Below the pieces are notes generated by a model. The model saw only the letters and a list, made by a program, of their open reading frames with translations. It ran no database searches and was not told the origin of the DNA. Below are positions 22,327 to 36,156 of a stretch of 64,000 nt of DNA, piece by piece. The first letter of the stretch is position 1. Each line of letters opens with the position of its first letter. The DNA is from Colletotrichum lupini (Eukaryota > Ascomycota > Sordariomycetes > Glomerellales > Glomerellaceae), in NCBI RefSeq assembly GCF_023278565.1, contig NC_064681.1, positions 124,001 to 188,000 on the forward strand. Reading direction: 5' to 3'. Both the position numbers and the translations under genes were made by a program.

Positions 22327-25300
22327 CTAACTTTCTTTTTTTTTTATCGATTTAACTACTATGGTTAGAGGTATAATTTGACCTCGGGCCCGTTTACTAA
22401 GTCGTCTCCTTTTCCCCCTTTTTTTTACTCTTTTTATATAACCTATCCCTATATTCGTATAGTAACTTTTCTACTACCTACGAATTACTCTAATCCCTTA
22501 TTTAGTACTATTTTTATAAAAACGTTTACGAACTTATTTTTATTATTAATTTAATAGATCTCGAGTATCTCGCGCCTTTTATATAATTACCTAAGGGCTA
22601 TAATATCGATTATAAGCCTCTTTTCTTTCGTCGTTCCTAATTTAATAAGGTATTCGTATAGCAAGTAAGAATCTATATAAATAACCGTTAGAATAGGTAG
22701 AAGGCTAATTCGATTAATAATCTTCCTTAGCGTTATTAAAATTGCGTAAGAGAGGTTAACGCCGTTAATTATACTATAAACCTCTAATATTAGTATACTT
22801 CTCGTTACCTACTTACTTTTAATTAACGAGTAGTAAATTATATTACTATATATAATAAATTCGCTCTTGCCTATACTCTCGTTAACTAAGATAATAATAT
22901 ACCCTAATTACGAAATAAGGTTGTTATTATTCGTAAATAACCTATTAACGAAGACGTAAAGCTTACTAGTCGCAAGGTCGATTAGGTAATAAACGAGACC
23001 TCGATCGAGATTCGTTTATTACTACTTAAGCCGCTTATTAAGTACCTCGACGTCTTATTTAGTTAAATTTATAGTCTACGCTACCTTAGTATAATTAAGA
23101 ATTACCTTAGGCTAATAAATACTTATAATATATACCCCTCGCGCGAGCTTAGTTTTATACCGCTTTTTAACGTTAGTTATATTTAAATTAACGAGGTTAA
23201 TCTTCTCGCCCTACCCCTTTTATTAAAAAACGACGGTTTCCCTTTTAATTATAAGAATCCCGCCGTTAAATACTAGGGGGGTATTTATTATAAGGACCTC
23301 TTTTAGCTTCGTTACGAAGCCCGCTTTTTAAAGCTCCTTATCCTCTTTTTTTATAAAGTTAATATTAAATAGGCCTAATATATCGTTAGTTTATATTCCG
23401 ACGATCCTAAATTAGTTACCTTCGTGCTCCGCGATTAGTAAGTACGGGTTATATATAGAGGTAATTATTAATAGTTAATTAATATAAAAATCGTAATAAG
23501 TAGCCTATTAATAAGTACCCGATTCTGCGAGCCTATATAGTAGCTTAAGTACTTTAATAATCGTGCTTTTTAGGTACTTACTAGCTATTTCCTTCGGTAA
23601 ATAGGCTAGGATTTTCCTTATAAGCCCTGTGGCCGATTAAGTATAGGCCTAGGTAATATTACGGCTCTAAATCTCGTATCCCTTTTTCCGTAGCAATGCT
23701 ATTAGTACTATTATTAATCGTTAGTTATAGCGCTATATAGTGGGCGATTATATAAGTAGCGTCGCCTTTTCGACGTCGCTATACCCTTAGATTACGTATC
23801 TAGACTTCTCGTACGGCTAGGGTGTTCCTTTCTCTTTAATCTTACGAATTATTCGTAATTTAAATATATAGAGGTTTATATATTTTTCTAGGTCGTATAG
23901 GATAAATCGATAGACCCCTCGATTATAAAAAGTGTCTACTTCGATAAGATCTAATCCCTTATACGGCTTTTTAGTAGTTATAATTATACCTTCTTTACGT
24001 AGTTTAACTACTAGCTCGAAATCGGCTTTCTCTTTTACTATATAAAAGGTATTAATTACCTCGTTACTAGTAATAAATTACTACGTTGGGGCTTGCCGTC
24101 GTAGTCTTCTACGACGTCTTATTAGTAATATTAGTGCCCTTTTAATAATATCCTCTTCCTTATTATTTATTAGTATTACTACGACGATTTTATTAAGGAT
24201 AATTTCTTATGCCTCTACTACGGGTTATATAGTTTCCCCTAGCTCTTTTTCTTTTTATAAGTTAGAAATTACCTCGTTAGGATTTATATAATACGGTTTA
24301 ACTACCGTAATTAATACTTCGAGTAGCTAGTCGCGATCTCTCGTAACTATATAAGAGCGCTCGTTAATAAAAATTAACTTATATAGCCTAGCTTATTATT
24401 AAGTAATTTCGCGCTATACTCGTATATCCGAATTTAGTAGTATGTTTAGATTATTTCTTATATCGGGCCTATTACGCGTAGTAATTACCTCGTTAACTTA
24501 CTTTTTTATACTTACCTCGCGCAGTGCCTATATTACTTTTTTAATTACTTAGGCTCGTTAGCTTATACTTAGTAACGGTAGCGAGGCTAAGGTCGTTCTT
24601 AAATATGCTCTAAATACTAATAGCGTTAGTATAAGTCCGTTAGGCCCTATAGTATCGTTATAGTATTTAAGTGCTATTTAGAGGCATTCGTCGTTAGTAA
24701 AATCCGGATTTTCCTCTTTAATAATTCTAAACGCCCTTTTTAACTACTAGTATACCCTTTTTACTTTTCTAATACTATAGTACGTTTTAACGGGTACGAC
24801 TTTTAGTTATATACTATAGGCCGTCGCATTATCCCTAAATTCTATTAACTTAAAGCTAGTACTAGCGTCGGTTCTAATACTATCTAGCGGTCCTTAATAT
24901 ATATTAATCTAGCTTTTTTGTAAGGCTACTTATACTATTTTTACTTATAAATCCCGGAGGAATTGCCCTACTTAGAAAGATATAGCTACGTCGATTATAT
25001 ATAATACTAGCCGACTATTTAAATAGAAAATATCGACGACTATTTCTTAGTTAAAATTAAGCTTATTACGTAATTTAAACTTGAATCTGCGTGGGCTCTG
25101 CGCATTTATTTAGTATTAGTAGTATACTTTTATTAACTACTCTAGCGCCCCTATTTTAATATTATTATTACTTAATTATTTTAGGAGGTTATATAGCCTC
25201 ATAACCGACGGGTACCCGAATCTCTAGTATAGTTTTCTAAGCTCACTTTCCGTTAGGTAATTAATCGACTTCGTATCGTTAGTAAGCTTTATAAACGTAT

Positions 25301-28300
25301 ACCCTTATTATTATTTAACTATTTCGAAGTACTTACTACTAGAGATTTTATTCCTCGTATTATTAAATATAATACCTAGTCGATCTATGTCTTTTAGATA
25401 TAGGAGAAATAGGGTATTAATAGGCAAAATATAAAAAGTTATCGTTCCGAAGTATATCTCTACTTTTACTATACCTAGGGCGACGATTTCCTTACTTAGG
25501 CTAAAACTAATCCTCGTAATACCTACTATCGACGTATTAAACGTTACTAGTGCGATTTTCTATAGCGCTTAGAATTACCCTTTTTCTCTAATTAACTATT
25601 ACGATACCCTAGTATTTAGGATAACTCTATAGAAATCGTCTAGGCTATACCTTTCGCTCGTATAGAATACTTATATAAGCTTAGTATTCGAGGGATCTAA
25701 GTAGTATAAAAAGGACCCCTCTAGCTACCCCTAGATTTACTTAGTACTATATTCCTTTTTTTTAAATATTAAGAGAGATAGCGTCTTCTCTTTAATTATT
25801 AAGAAAATAGACTTCGGCCCTATTAGATTCGCCCTTTTAGCCGCTTCTATATCCGTTATCTAAGGGACCTTCCCTTATTATTTATAAATAAAAGCCTACT
25901 TATTAAGAGCTTTTATTACCTTTTATTCGTTTAGCCTCGTATATCCTCCGGAGGCTAACGGGGCGAAAAAAGAATAGTTAATATCGTCGATTTTATCATA
26001 ATCTAATTTATTAATATAGGGGGTAAGATCTTCTTTATTTTCTAAATCTCTTATAGGGGGTATATACTTTAGGCCGCTACTTTAGCTACTATCGCTAGGT
26101 TCCGTACCCCCGGATCTGCCCTTATATATAACGAGGAATTAGTTAAACTAACGAGGGCTAGTTTTACCGTTTACTACCCTTAACTTTTTATATTATTCGT
26201 ACGATTTAGTACGCTCTTCTTTAGAGTAGTTACTTAACTAATATCTATCCTTTTTATAAATATAGTATTACTTTTTTTATTACCCTACTTACGAGTTAAA
26301 TCTCTACTTATTTAACGAATCTGGGCCTCTTTACTAGCGATTGCTATATTTAGTTTCTTTTCTTTTTTTATTATATGTTTAATCGACCTAATATTATTAA
26401 TAAGGGCCGTCGTATACTTAGAGATAGGTTTAGCATAGCATTTTTATTTTAATATTAAAGCTAGATCTTAGCCTTAAGTAGAGCGTCTCGTAGTTTTTAG
26501 GTACTTAGTATAGGGTAATTTTTATTTCTAGTATATACTAAATTGCGGTATAGAGATATCCGACTTTCCGCTCGTTTATCCCCTTATTTAGCTAGGTTTT
26601 TATTAGCTTATTAATTTAATTAATAAGCTCTTTAAGGATCTCTACTCGCGATTTACCCTTTATTATCCTAGCTATAAATACGAAAGAAATCGTTCGTAGC
26701 TTAAATAGGAGCTCTAGGTTCTTATTATAGGTCTCAAAGCGGCTTCGGATTACGTAAATTATACTAAGAAAGTCGTTTCGATCGAAATTACGCACCGCTT
26801 CGTAATAATAATTAGAGGCTTTACTTACGAGTACGATATTAATTACCGAATAGTACTAGTGTTCCCTAATTCCGACTTTTTCGTAATAATCGTAAAATAT
26901 TATTAGGGTTTCTTATAAGACCTTATACTTCCCTTTAGAGTATAATTTCTCTTTTAGGAAGATCTTTTTAAGGTCTATAAATTGCCTCGTATTTGCTACT
27001 AGATTTTCAGTATTTATATATAATCCCTACGTCGCTACGTATTATTAGTAACTTCGGGTCGTTTATTTCTTTTTTTATTAGCTAATCGGCGCCGAATTTT
27101 ATATTAATAGCGGTAACGAGTTATAGATTAAAATAAACGGAATTATTAATTATCGTACTTCTAGTACTATATTTTGCCCCGGTATATCCTTTTATAATAA
27201 TAAATTTCTATTAATAATTATAGGGAGGAAATCTAGGTCGTTTATCCTTTTTTTAAATTCGTTAAAGCGATTGTATACTTTGTTAACCTATGCCTAGTTT
27301 TATAGTACGAATTCCTTTTTTATAATTATCGCTATTAGTATTTCGTATATCTCTCGCGATTATAATTACGCTAATAATACCCCTCGCTTATAAAAGAATT
27401 TATTAACTACTTTCGCAATTCCTAGGCTTGCGCTCGCGAACTATTCGTCTAGCTAATAACTAAGGTCGTCTACGATCTTATAGAACAGGGGTTACCTCTA
27501 TAGCCCCTTTTTCTTATAGACCTTAGTTAAATAAATTAATACTACGTTAATTTGCTTATTATTAAGCTAATCCGCGATTCTATATATCTACGTCCCCTAA
27601 TAGTCCGGGTTAATATTTACTTATTTATAAGGGATTGGGATTCTATTTAAGATCGGGTTTTATCCTCTTTTTTTTTACCTTAACTTACTAAGGGGCGTGC
27701 TCTAGCTTATACTTATATTAGCGGTTACTAGCGTATTTAATCTTAATAAGGATATATTTAATCTGCGCGCTAGTCGTAGTAAATCCGTGCTTTTACTACC
27801 TAACGAATTTATTAAGGTCTAGGAGATTCCCGCTTCCTCTCGCCGTCTCGCTACTACTCTCGTTTTTATTATTTTTAGTAATTACTACTACCTTTTTAAA
27901 TCGCTAGCTATTATACTTACTAAGATCCTCCTTTTTATTTAATAAAAAAGGGTAGGTTTTAGTAGTTCTTTTTAATAATAGTAGCGGTAGACGTTTATAT
28001 TACTATAAGAAGATATAGTAATTAGTCTCGGGATCTATACCGGTTGCCGATTTCCGCTATCCCATATACTTCTAGCTTCCTAAGCCTCGTGCTCTCTATA
28101 ATTTTTAAATAGCTTCCTTAGTTAATTTCTAATTACGGGCTGGCTACGGAAAAGTCGTTTAGTAAAAAAGCTACTTAGGGCGATAGTAAAAGGCTAGTTA
28201 CTTAAGTAGTTCTATTAATTAACGTAGTTTAACGTAGTAAACGTCGACCTCTCGTAAGTAGTAAAAGGCTATAATTACTTAATTCCGTACGATATTTAAG

Positions 28301-28438
28301 AATCGCTTCTTTTTTTCGTTTATTTCCGTAAGGTTAATTAGTACGAATCTCTTATCCTATACGGTATTAAGAAGTTATCTCTTTTGCGTAGCGAGATGCC
28401 TTACTGATCTATAATAATAGAGTTTAATTACTAATTAA

Positions 28439-28640
28439 TATTAGTATCCCTATTATAGGGTAGTTAGTTCGAACCGTAGTTAACGAAGAGATTAATTAAA
28501 CTATATAAATATCTACGTAGGTATAAAAAGGAGGTTCTAACCGTAGGTTAGGCTAGCTACGATAATTATAAATAGGGCCCCTAATTAGCCCCTGCGCAGT
28601 TAGCTATATGCCGCGGTCGAATTAGACTTCTAATTCGATA
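28439..28640 (-). repeat. 5' LTR of nested copia element
   Basis: 202 bp, beginning TATTAG (from TGTTAG) and ending TTCGATA. It differs from its partner mainly at RIP-type C/T and G/A positions. Confidence 0.9.
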
Positions 28641-28645
28641 ACTAT
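28641..28645. repeat. Target-site duplication ACTAT, right copy
   Basis: Partner of 22120-22124. Reading the LINE reverse transcriptase across one copy of this site keeps the frame, which confirms that the copia element interrupted it. Confidence 0.9.
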
Positions 28646-31600
28646 AGCTTAGCGCCGTATAGGGCCTTAAGGATAACGATAGTATAGATCGCTTTGCGTA
28701 TAGTAGCGGGGGGCGTACTATTAAAGACTTTATTAAGACTTTTAATATAACTAGCTATAGACCTAGCTTTACTTTAGTAGTTAGCGATATAGCTATAGAA
28801 AAGTAGCTTCTTATTAAAAATAATACCTAGCTACTTTATAATACCCTTTTCGTAAGGTCTAATCTCCCTATTATCATAGCGGATAGGGGGGGGGGCGATA
28901 TCTCCGGCCCTCGGCAAGATTTACCTCGTAAAATAAAGGACTTCGGTCTTTTTAAAATTAAACCGAATAGTATTATCCCTACCCTAGGTAATAGTATCGT
29001 TTAGAATTTACTATGCCCAGGAAGTAGCTTTAGTAAGGTCCCTCTTAACGCTTAGTATCGTATAGTTATTAATATAGCTAAATCTAGAGGACTCCGGGCT
29101 AATTTAATAGATCTACTTAGTATATAATAAGAAGAGGATAAGTAAGATTAGTAACCCCTATAGTAAACTATAAAAGAGGGGGGATATAAGAGTCTAGTAT
29201 CCTTTATAATAGACCGAGGCTCGGCGCGACTAGTTAAGGTATTATACCTAGGTAATAATATTCTTAAGCTAACCCTGTACCTAGAGCTAGTTATATAGCT
29301 AGTTATATAGTACTAAGTTAAAGGCTCTTTCGATATTTATTATAATAATAATAGTAACTAGCTTTTTATTAAAAGTAGCCTATATATCGTAAGCTATTAC
29401 TCTAGCTATATCCGTAGCCGATCGCTTAGGTAGTGCCCCAGTTACTTATAAGTTAAGCACGCCTTAGGTAATAGTAATATAGGACATCCTCCTAGCTATA
29501 AGGCGCTCTAGCCCCTTCCCTAGGGTCGCTAGGAGTAAGATTAGGCGCTAGCCCTTATAAGTGCGTATATTCCGGTTAGGCTTCGGTATTATTACTACCT
29601 TAACGTCTTGCTAGGCCTTAGGGTAGTACCTAAGTATAAAATAGGCCTAGTAAAGGTAACGGACGTAGTTACTAATATATAGCTAATAAGCCCGTAATAT
29701 TAAAACCGTAATATTATCTGCGCTAGGGGTAGTATTTCCCGCACTAAATACCGTATTATTTACTTCGCACTAGTAAATAGTAAGATCTTAAAATAATAGC
29801 TAACGAAAGCGTATTATAGGGTCGAGATATATGTCGTCCTTTATGGTCGCACGCTCTAGGAGCTTCTTTTAGAAGAGTATCGCTTTTTTAATAAGTTCGG
29901 TAACTATATTCTTACTATTTTATAAAAGAGGGGATTAGACCTAAGGCCTAGGCCGGTTCTAACTTATAATTTAGTATATATCTAAATCCTTTTTAATAGA
30001 GGAGACTATTCTAGCCTATATAGCGGCCTTAGCCCTCTATATAGTACTATCGCGCTACTAATTAGCTATAGTTATAGTAAGAGATTAGGGGTCGGCTACG
30101 TATGCCGCTTTAAAGCGTTTATTAGCTTTAATCTACGATTCGTCTTACTACTTTATCCCCCTACTCCCTATATAGCACGGGGTAGAGGAGGAAGTATAAG
30201 TATACTAAAGTACGTTATTAAGGCTCTCTGCGGCCTAATCGAGGTCTTATATAGTATCGTATATAGTATATATTACTTAAGTTAGCTCTCTAACCCTCTC
30301 CGCGAACTATAGTATATTTTTTAGTTTAATTCTCTATTTCTTCTTTCTTAGCTAATACATATTACCTAAGCTAGCGAGAAAGGGGATAGTTATAATAAGG
30401 GTATTATAGTCTGATTTAGTATATATATAGCTAGCAATCTGGGTCCGGGCTAGGGGGACGTTAGAAATAGCTAGGTCGAGTACGTTACCCGCTTTATAAG
30501 TAGGGACCCCTACGGGGTTTAGTATAATAAGGTAATAGCCGTCTATTTAGTTAGTAAGGTAGTTCCTAGGGGTATATAAGGGGGTCCCCGGCTACTAGTT
30601 AGTATAATAAGAGTTTAGATCCCCCGTAATAAGCAGCTTCTATAGGGGGGTCTAGTAGTCGAGTACTATTAATATATACTTTTTATTAGGGGCGCGGTAA
30701 ATATTAAGGATATAATACTTTAAGATACGTACTTTAAATAAGTCTTAGTAAGGGAGCTTTATAATATTAAACGCCGCTAAGTATAAGAGGGTCCGGCGGA
30801 CGTATATAAGGACCCGGGGTCTATTAGTAATCGTAGCTTAGCTCTAAACTAATAAGTATAGGGCGAAGCTAGGGTAAGATTTAGTAATATTCTACGGTTT
30901 ACCTATACTATACTATAGCTTTTATAATAATAAGATATTTACCTATTCGAATTTAGTAGTAGTAAGAGCGTAGTCGTATTTACGGCCGTTCTTTTATACG
31001 TTAGCTTATAGTACTTTAATTTTAGTACGTATTAAATACGCTAGCTACGGGTAGTTATAGAGCGCCTACGCAAGGCGCTCTTATATTTACTCTTACTCTT
31101 CCTCTTCGGGGCAGGCTCTTCGTATTCTAAGCTGTTTTTAGAGGGGAGTTTAGAGCCCTATTTCTTAAAAAAGGGGTAGTCGCCGCCTTTTAAAATAAAA
31201 TTTATAATACTATCTAATTTTATAATAAATAGGTAGGTTTATTCTCATCTACTTAGGTAGTCTTTAGTATTATATATAGCTATACTAATAACTATAAACC
31301 CCCGAATAATATCCTTAGTAAGTCTCTTTATTTTAATACTTATAATCTTATCCTAAAGCTAGGCGCCTAGGGACTCTATAGGGTCTAACCTAGGGGCAGG
31401 GCTTAGGGAGAGGTCGAGCTTCGTAGCTTATATATAAAGTTCTTTATTTACCTTGCGTAGGAGTTTTTTTTATTAAGAAGTCTAGCGGATAATAGTACCG
31501 TCTTTTCTCTAGGGGCGTATAGAGTAGCTCATATAGTCGCTCATATATAGCCCTTAGTAGTTTACGTACTAAGGGACGATCGTAGTATAGTCGCCGTTAT

Positions 31601-33029
31601 ATCCTAGCTTTTTATAATAGTAGTAGTATTAAGTCCTAGTATAGTCCTTAGAGCTATACTAATCTAAGTAGACCTAGTACTACTTAGGAAGGGGTCGGTA
31701 AGTAAGTAGCTAGGCTACTACCGATCTAAAGATACTAAAGGGCCTTTTTATTAGTTTTAAAAAGGATATAATATAAGTTATATAGGGGCCGTTTATTGGG
31801 CTAGAGGTTTAATAGCGGAGGGGGGTTATCCCTACTACTACTCTAACTTCGTCCTAGATATACGTACTAAAGTCGAGGGGTTACTTATTAAGGCTAAGGA
31901 TCCGAGTCTTAATGCCTCTAATAGTATAAGTAAATTAAATCTCGGATCCCTTAATAGTAATTATATTAAAGAGTTTAAGTAGCTAAGTATAGTAACTAAG
32001 TATAGCCTATCGTGCTCTTAGGGTTTTTAGAATAAGTACGTAATTAGTTAGAACCCTAGTTACTAAGCTAATATTTTTACCCTTAAGCGAGTAGTTTTTA
32101 ATAACTTTTTTATAAATAAACCGTGCTTCTACTTAGTAGCGGGGATTCTTAAGGTTAAGATAGATAAAAATACGGGTATCGGGGGAGGGAAGTACGTTTT
32201 TAACTCTTTTTTATAAGTTACTCGTTATACTTAAAGCTCGAGCTATAAGCCCCTAGGGCTAGTAATTAATAAGACGTTAAGTATAATAACTAGAGCTCTA
32301 AGAGAGTGCTTTAGTAAAAGAGAGGCCCGTCGTAATTTTATAATCTAGCTTATATTAAGAGGTTCCGGCGGGTAGTAGCTAAGGTTTTTTAAAAAGAGCC
32401 TCGAGCTTAGTAATATAGTAGTTTATAATAATAGCGTATTTAGAGTTTTCTAATAGCTAAAAGGACTCTTAAATAGTTATAAAGGTAATATTTTTTATAA
32501 AATAAAGGCTAAATAGACGGGTCCTAATCTTATTAATAATTATAGTCTTATTAAAACGCGCTCTATAGTTAGGGGGGGGGTTAGGTTATTATTATTAGTC
32601 TAAGCTAAGTTATAGTAATAGACGCGTCTAGCCTAGGTCTCGTAGTTAGAACTTTTATAATCTTAGGGGTTATAAGTATTACCTTAGTAGAGTCCGGAAT
32701 GCGGCGTTTTTTAGTTAGGGACCGAAGTAGTATAGATTAGACAATCGTAATAAAGCCCGAGAGGGTACTAAAAGTATTTAAAGAGAGTAATAACCGTAGC
32801 GGCGTATAGCGGCCGTTACCTAAGCTAGTTATAGTTAGTATAGGAGAAAAAGGGGGGGTAGAATAGGCCTTATTAAGGAGGTTAGTATAGTAGAGTGGCC
32901 CGCACTAATAGTGCGTACTAAGAAAAAGTATATAGGAAGAAGGTGGATATCGGCTATTACCTTATCGCGATAGCTACGGAAGTGTAGAATATTATTTATA
33001 GGTTCAATTCACATGGCGCAGGTAAATAG

Positions 33030-34522
33030 TTAGACAGCTCCTATTCCATTAAAAAACACCTCGTCCAATAAAGTATACAGTACCTGCTGTCCTTCCCACT
33101 GCTCCTCCGCGGCGCCAAGAATGCGATCGGGAGGTAAGACAAAGCCGAAATCGCCTGTATCAGGAAGCTCAATGGTGTAGGAAAAGTCCGCGCCGCCAAT
33201 TGCATAAACATGGTCAGGTGCTGCCCCTGTGGTGGTATAGAGGGTAGCACCGCTGGGCCCAAATGTGAAAGTAGTACGTCTCTCGGAGCTGTCACGGATG
33301 ACCTCGCTGAGCACCGAAGCAGTCTTGGTCCACTTGCCGAGCTCGGGAGCATACCACGTCTCCTTGGAACCGAAGGGTGAAAGAATATACTGGCCGTAAC
33401 TGTGCCAGTCAATGTACAGTTTGATACCGCTGGTATCGCGCAGCTTGCGAACGTAAGCATCTAGGCCTTGGTTTTCGATGGTGTCGGAAGGCTTCTGGCC
33501 GCGGTAGGATTGGGCACACGGGTTGGTAGAAGCGCCAAACGGATTTGCATCCCATCCGTACTCCCAATTTCTATTGATGTCGGTTCCGTAGCAAGTTGAA
33601 TTCAGAGGTGGGGGCGTGCGTGTCTTGCGCCAGAGACGGTCGACCTCCTGGGAGAATGTGAAGCCTGGTTCCGGTTTGAGTTCGTAGGCTCTTTGTTGAA
33701 AGAACTGCAAGGTCTGACTTACCATCTGGATTGACGATAGGGAAGATGTGAAAGTCGTATTGATTCAAGATGGAATCCGAAGTATTGGTGGCGTTCTTGT
33801 GGGCGTTGATCAGCTGTAGAGTAATATACTCAATGACCTGCGCAAAGAAACGATCAACTCAATTATGCCCAACCGATTATCAATGTCATCCATCAACTCA
33901 CAGGAGCTGCAATCCACTCTCTTGCGTGAACAGTACCGCTAGTATCTTCGTCAGAATTTGAAAACCTACGCAGTAATATTTGTAGCTGGCGGCTAAGCCA
34001 TCGTTCTTACTGGTAGAGTACAGCGGGCTTTCCCGGACCCTCATCGCCGAAGAGGTGGATTCCGTGAATTGTCCGATTCTCGAACGACCGCCCCGAATAC
34101 ACCAGCTCAGAGTTTCCCGGAAAGGCTTCGTGGAGGTCGGTGAAGTATTGGACATGGTCCTTATACGAGTGGTACGAGTCGAACCACGAAAGATCGTCGA
34201 TGTCGCGCTTATATGCGGTGCGAACTTGGGATTCGGCGGCGATTGACTCGCCGAGGTCACTGTGCATGATGCGGTAATCTAGCCCAAGTGACTCAACAAT
34301 ATTGACTTGGTCTGGCGAGATGACGATGTCAATATGAGTATCCACATCGTGGTTCCATTTGTGATGAGGAATCGTAGCAAGTTTGGCTTGCACGGTTGCC
34401 AATTGGTTGAGGGTTTTCACTCGGAGAACCTGGTAGCCCTCATAATTAATTGGACTTCTCCTTTGAAAGTTGAAGCCAGCTGCGAGCGTAGAAACTACGG
34501 AAATAATGGCGGCAGGTCTCAT
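33030..34522 (-). CDS. Secreted zinc carboxypeptidase, M14A family
   Basis: Exons are 34522-34011, 33938-33902, 33837-33723 and 33664-33030 (introns 72, 64 and 58 bp), giving 432 aa. A hydrophobic start (MRPAAIISVVSTLAAGF) suggests secretion. An activation peptide of about 100 residues follows, then the catalytic domain from about residue 115. The zinc site is visible as HGTVHAREW (H175 and E178) and the later LYIDWHSYGQ histidine. Substrate-binding NRNWEY and the catalytic glutamate in SYTIELPDTGDFGF are present. The tiny 37-nt second exon carries the HxxE motif. The enzyme would trim C-terminal residues from peptides outside the cell. It reads complete, although its stop codon lies within about 30 bp of the degraded LINE. 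Confidence 0.93.
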
Positions 34523-36156
34523 CTCAAAGATACGTCAACAAAGCTCGTAGTATAGGAATATCACAAAAAGACAATATTTTGACACCCTAGCTACTATCGA
34601 CGAGCTTATAAGTACGTTGTTTTCGATTACCAAAATCAAACCTCACGACACACCATCAGTGCCAAGCTTCACAATAGCAGTAGGTTGATTGCGTGCGAAT
34701 TAGGCAGCCTCCGGACTGAGCCACGTAGTCGATAAATTCTCCAAGCCTGCAACTATCTCTCTCTAGGAGAGGCAAGTGTCCAAAAGTTCTCTCGCCGTGC
34801 ATGACGTAAGAAACAGCCTCACCTTCCCCTTTAATCTTAGCCAATGCATGGCATTTTGTGACCCCTCAGCAAAGTCGACTTTTCGTGATTCTTGTTGATT
34901 AAGACGTCTTACTCAGGGGATGGATCCCCTGCTTCTTTTGAAATCTCGCAGTACTTCATCGCGGAGCCACGTGCTAGTCACAAAACAGTTGTAAACAGCC
35001 ATGCGACTCATCAATTTACCAAAAGTCTGGCCAAAGGAAGATAGGTAGATGTTAATAAATAAGTTGTTCTTCATAATTGGAGAAGTTGTGTTCGGATCTT
35101 GCTCAAAGCCCCGAAGACAATGCCTTGAAGCCACTGGGAACAACGGAAAGTAGGACCAGAGCTACAAGAAACGTTTCAAGCGTAGCTTGCTCGCCGAAGC
35201 TTCGTGCCGCAGACTTGTAGTATAGAATGGTCGGTCGTCAAGGGCCTAGTCAATATTAGACCGCCAGAGGACCATGATGTCACATAGAGTTGTGTTATTC
35301 AGCCAAATGGCCTCAATGGTAGAAAACATGGCTAGTCAATCACCTGAAGAATATATGAATGAATGCAAGCCCGCCACCCGCTCAAGACATGTTGATACCG
35401 GCTGCACGGTGAACTAAGTTGCTTACCTATGGTTATCAAGACCGAAACCGCCGGACAAGTAGTCAAGTTTAGATAGAGCGATCCTTAATCTTTACGTAGA
35501 GCCATACAACATAGACAGGATGCAGCCTACTGGGTTCATTGGGCCAAGCAAGTCGGGGTCAAGTTTCCTACACATGGCTGGCCTCGGGTCAAGGCTTCAA
35601 CTGGCCGGATGTTTGTCCCGCTTGACAACAGTCTGCGGGCATTGAATCGGACCATGAGTTTTGTCCTGAGAATGACTTCCGGGTCAGAAATAAGAGATGT
35701 GATCGTCAAGTACCTCGTGACTTAGGTACTCAATGCAAGTAAGGGAGAACTTACGAAATTGATCAACACGTGGTTAGTTACAGTGGTAAGAATGCTATTT
35801 AGAGACTCAAGGTAGCTGCAGATCACGAGGGAATAACAGCATCAGAGAGTCACTGAGAAGCCCACAGTTTGAGAGCGTGAAGCATCTCTCTTCCAATGAT
35901 TTAAATGTAATCCAATAATTTCCTAATGATGTTTTGGATCACGCCAAACACAAACAATCGGCCTCGCGAAACCATTCTCTCGGAGCCTCCAAGAACGCTG
36001 CTAAGACTTTGTCAATTTCCCACAGGCCGTGATTCAACGTTCGATGTCGGTGACTGGTGTAAGATTCTTCTCGTTCTCATTAGCGATGATTAATAGAGGT
36101 CATACAGAGTTTTTGAAGGTTGACTGACCTACCTCCGATTTTGTCGTCTCCCTGAA
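34523..36156. other. Intergenic, no supported gene
   Basis: Composition is largely normal, without RIP blocks apart from a short AT-rich patch near 34590-34620. Small ORFs (34656-34844, 34913-35143, both -) lack recognisable content. The left part holds the carboxypeptidase promoter. Confidence 0.45.

Larger units (their letters stand above)
22125..28640 (-). mobile_element. Complete Ty1/copia element nested in the LINE, RIP-degraded
   Basis: The element is 6516 bp with 202-bp LTRs and a perfect 5-bp target duplication. The coding strand is minus, so gag lies toward 28400, integrase near 24600-25300, RT near 23300-24200 and RNase H near 22500-23050. It is the same family as the copies at 1-4749 (opposite orientation) and 55109-62531. 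Compared with the third copy it lacks about 0.9 kb in the gag-proximal region near 28110. RIP has removed nearly all CpA/TpG and every domain has stops, so it cannot be autonomous. Confidence 0.92.
19931..33000 (-). mobile_element. Non-LTR retrotransposon (LINE, Tad1-like), RIP-degraded and split by a copia insertion
   Basis: Outside the inserted copia element (22125-28640) about 6.5 kb of RIP-mutated sequence can be followed on the minus strand as a two-ORF LINE. The reverse transcriptase C-terminal half reads around 28646-29040, with remnants of the F-KKTEVL-F block and of the LGI-F-KKL-F block typical of LINE RTs. RNase H remnants (NEIIDRLAKK) lie at about 21240-21320, the endonuclease region at about 30300-31080, and the gag-like first ORF at about 31100-32950. 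The 3' end is a tandem TTTG repeat. All frames carry many TAG/TAA codons, mostly explicable as TGG or CAA/CAG hit by RIP. The right (5') boundary, about 33000, is set only by the return of normal composition. The Tad1 clade is inferred from host and layout. Confidence 0.8.

Noticed and set aside
28461..28486. GTTCGAAC-type string in the LTRs as a tRNA T-loop
   Set aside because: It recurs in the same place in all LTRs with no acceptor, D or anticodon arms around it; it is LTR sequence.
19931..33000. AT-rich block as a centromere or mitochondrial insertion
   Set aside because: Identifiable LINE and copia domains with RIP-type changes explain the composition.
33041..33460. 139-codon minus-strand ORF overlapping the carboxypeptidase
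   Set aside because: It is a shadow frame of the last carboxypeptidase exon, which carries the zinc ligand and catalytic glutamate.
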